A program made the translations under genes and the position numbers. Below, piece by piece: positions 62,263-64,000 of a DNA stretch of 64,000 nt (position 1 is its first letter; each line of letters opens with the position of its first letter). Under the pieces are notes generated by a model. That model was not told the DNA's origin and did not search any database. It saw only the letters and a program-made list of their open reading frames with translations. The stretch is from Lobosporangium transversale (taxonomy: Eukaryota; Mortierellomycota; Mortierellomycetes; Mortierellales; Mortierellaceae), in contig NW_019029006.1 in NCBI RefSeq assembly GCF_002105155.1, forward strand, positions 186,001-250,000, written 5' to 3'.

Positions 62263-62718
62263 CTAACACCTTGGTTTCTTTTCATGCAGAATATGCAGGA
62301 TAGTAATCATTGACAAAATAAAGAACGCGGTGTTGACAAGAGTTATTACGCAAAACGCGTTATATTTTTCATGTTTCACGGCTTTGGCCTCTATTTTCTT
62401 GAATCGATGTGGCTCAAGGCTTAGCAAATGGCTATGATCGTCATGGAAAGAAAACCACCTATGAACAAGACGTGTATTAAAAGTCAATTTGAGTATGTAT
62501 TATACAACTTTGCAGCATCCGAATGCCAAGTGGCAAATTTTCTAAAATGTAAAACGGTGCATAAACTGATACATTTTTTACCTAACGTAAAATAAAACAA
62601 GCAAACATCGTCATCAGGTAGCTTTTGGTTGTAAACCCACTTTGACGACAAGATGAATGGTTGGTCTCTGTCTTTACACGCTCTTCCCAATGTTCTTTAT
62701 TTCAACACTAGTTGACAT
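62263..62718 (-). CDS. Small tail-anchored membrane protein, family unknown
   Basis: Exons 62678-62718 and 62263-62458 join in phase 2 (GTAAAG ... TTCATAG) into 78 residues starting MSTSVEIKNIGKSVWFSFHD. A His/Lys-rich middle (HRFKKIEAKAVKHEKY) precedes a single hydrophobic helix (FCVITLVNTAFFILSMITIL) and a short KKPRC end. The gene sits only 15 bp downstream of the stop of the next gene on the same strand, which is very tight. The second exon looks real; the first exon is the best available join but not certain. I do not recognise the family. Confidence 0.45.
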
Positions 62719-62732
62719 TCTGTCTTATTCTT

Positions 62733-64000
62733 TCAGGATCTCGTACTACTCGCTGTCTGCATAGTACGCATAGTCAACAGACTACGTGTGCTCATATTAC
62801 CGCTTTTCGTTTGTCTCTTCTTGCCTTTTGAGGACGAATCCGTTGCATCTATCGCGTAGACGACCCTTCCGCCAACCCCACCACTCCCTTCTCCCCTTTT
62901 TCCACTCGAATAAGTGTGGGTTGGGATTTCGGATTCGTCCACTACAATAAAGCTCTCGCCGCTGAGTTGACTGTCTCTGTTTTGATGTGATTTGTCTGTT
63001 CTGCTGCCCATGGAGGCAGCTTGTCTACCATTAACGCTAACTCTACTCATTACAATGTCCTCAAGATCACCACTCTTAGACCAAGCACTTCTTTCTATTT
63101 GCGAGGCCTCACCGCCAGCTATGTCCTGTTGCTGTACTCGTTCCCGCTCACGATTTTCTTCCTCATATGCCTCTTCCACGTCATCATCCCATCCGAGTTC
63201 TTGCAAAATCCAGCTCAAGACTTTCATGAATCGAATATAATCCTCTTCCTCTACACCCTCCGTGCCAACATCACGAGAAATCGGAGATTGCATACCTTCG
63301 GCCGTCATCGCTGAGATAGTCGAAGGATCCTGATATGGATGACGAGGATTGACAACGGATGAAGATTGTCGATTTGATCGTACTGAGGCTTGTTGTGCAT
63401 GACGGTGATGAAGCTGTTGTTGATTATGAAGTGGTGACATGGTGACAGGAAGCGGGTCGTTCCTTACCCCTCCAAAGCGTGCTTGTTCGTATCCTGCAAT
63501 GTATTCCAGTCCAATATCCCTGGTTACTAATTTGAGATCTATAAGCATATGAATATAGGCCGAGATGGACATGTTTGGTGGACGAGCCAAATCCGGTGAT
63601 TGAGCAATGGCAGCCCGCTCTGGTATTAGCCATAGCAAAGTGTAAGAAAGAGGTATTAGCAACCACAAAATAAAATAAAAATGTTCAAAGCTACTCCATG
63701 AGATGAAATGTATGTTGTCATTTAAAAACTTACCAATGAAGTGAGGTGTACTAGCCATAAACGTCTTGAAATGTGTGCCTTGTAGTGATGATCCTGGCTT
63801 GCCCCATCCTGGTTGACCACTTTCTTCTAACAAAGGTACTGCCTTCTTGGCCAGTCGCGCCACACGATCCAATTCCGATTGCACAAACTCATATACACTC
63901 TGTTGATATCCATTGTATATCATCATCAAGATAAAAAAAATTATGAGTTATCAATGACTAGCAGAACTGTTTTTCCCCATTCTGTTTTTAATTTATCTGA
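62733..64000 (-). CDS. DLT1-like fungal membrane protein (5' end outside the window)
   Basis: Visible exons on the minus strand are 63734-63899 and 62733-63619, joined in phase 1. Upstream exons lie beyond 64000; the acceptor CAACAG at 63900-63902 shows another exon precedes. The protein segment reads SVYEFVQSELDRVARLAKKA, then MSISAYIHMLIDLKLVTRDI and YIAGYEQARFG, then a Ser/Gln-rich linker, EDYIRFMKVLSWILQELGW and a long polar tail. The VYxFVQxELxRxA and YExARFG patterns resemble fungal Dlt1 (defect at low temperature 1), a two-transmembrane protein whose helices would be in the missing N-terminus. Function is poorly known; the family call is moderate. Confidence 0.6.

Overview
The window is nuclear DNA of a filamentous fungus, most likely a member of the Mortierellales (Mortierellomycota). 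The strongest clue is the ELO gene at 34255-35837, whose product closely resembles the Mortierella alpina gamma-linolenic acid elongase (GLELO). Short GT-AG introns in nearly every gene, very small first exons, AT-rich spacers and dozens of long A or T homopolymers fit this. All splice models below were built by eye from GT/AG sites, reading phase and family similarity; none has been checked against RNA.

Layout. 0.3-39.3 kb is a dense housekeeping arm: a coiled-coil membrane protein that looks like a dynein adaptor (+), ELP1 (-), a Ras-GEF (-), cytidine deaminase (-), BEM1 (+), eIF3m (+), RPB7 (-), NAA10 (-), a NAB/SAM-like protein (+), the PUFA elongase (+), a SET protein (-), LSM7 (+) and NDUFA1 (-). 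Larger spacers at 12.9-16.9 and 18.7-22.1 kb hold no convincing gene. 39.3-51 kb is gene-poor and decayed. It holds broken copies of a protein family with an XPG/Asteroid-like (PIN) nuclease half and a TnpB/Fanzor-like (RuvC plus zinc-ribbon) half, a perfect 298-bp inverted repeat, and small hairpin or MITE-like elements. 51.4-64 kb is dense again: an ATF/CREB-type bZIP (+), YPD1 phosphotransfer protein (+), CIA30/NDUFAF1 (+), NOG2 GTPase (-), COX6A (+), a small tail-anchored protein (-) and a DLT1-like membrane protein running off the right edge (-).

How the genes relate. They form no operon or pathway cluster. Themes recur: mitochondrial complexes I and IV (NDUFA1, CIA30, COX6A), translation and tRNA modification (ELP1, eIF3m, NAA10, NOG2), RNA metabolism (RPB7, LSM7) and polarity or signalling (BEM1, Ras-GEF, YPD1, bZIP). 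Several pairs are divergent with short shared promoters (SET/LSM7, NOG2/COX6A) or tightly convergent (eIF3m/RPB7, CIA30/NOG2).

The two observations most worth following are the putative tail-anchored dynein-activating adaptor at 317-3349 and the graveyard of XPG/Fanzor-like double-nuclease relics at 41.6-47.2 kb.
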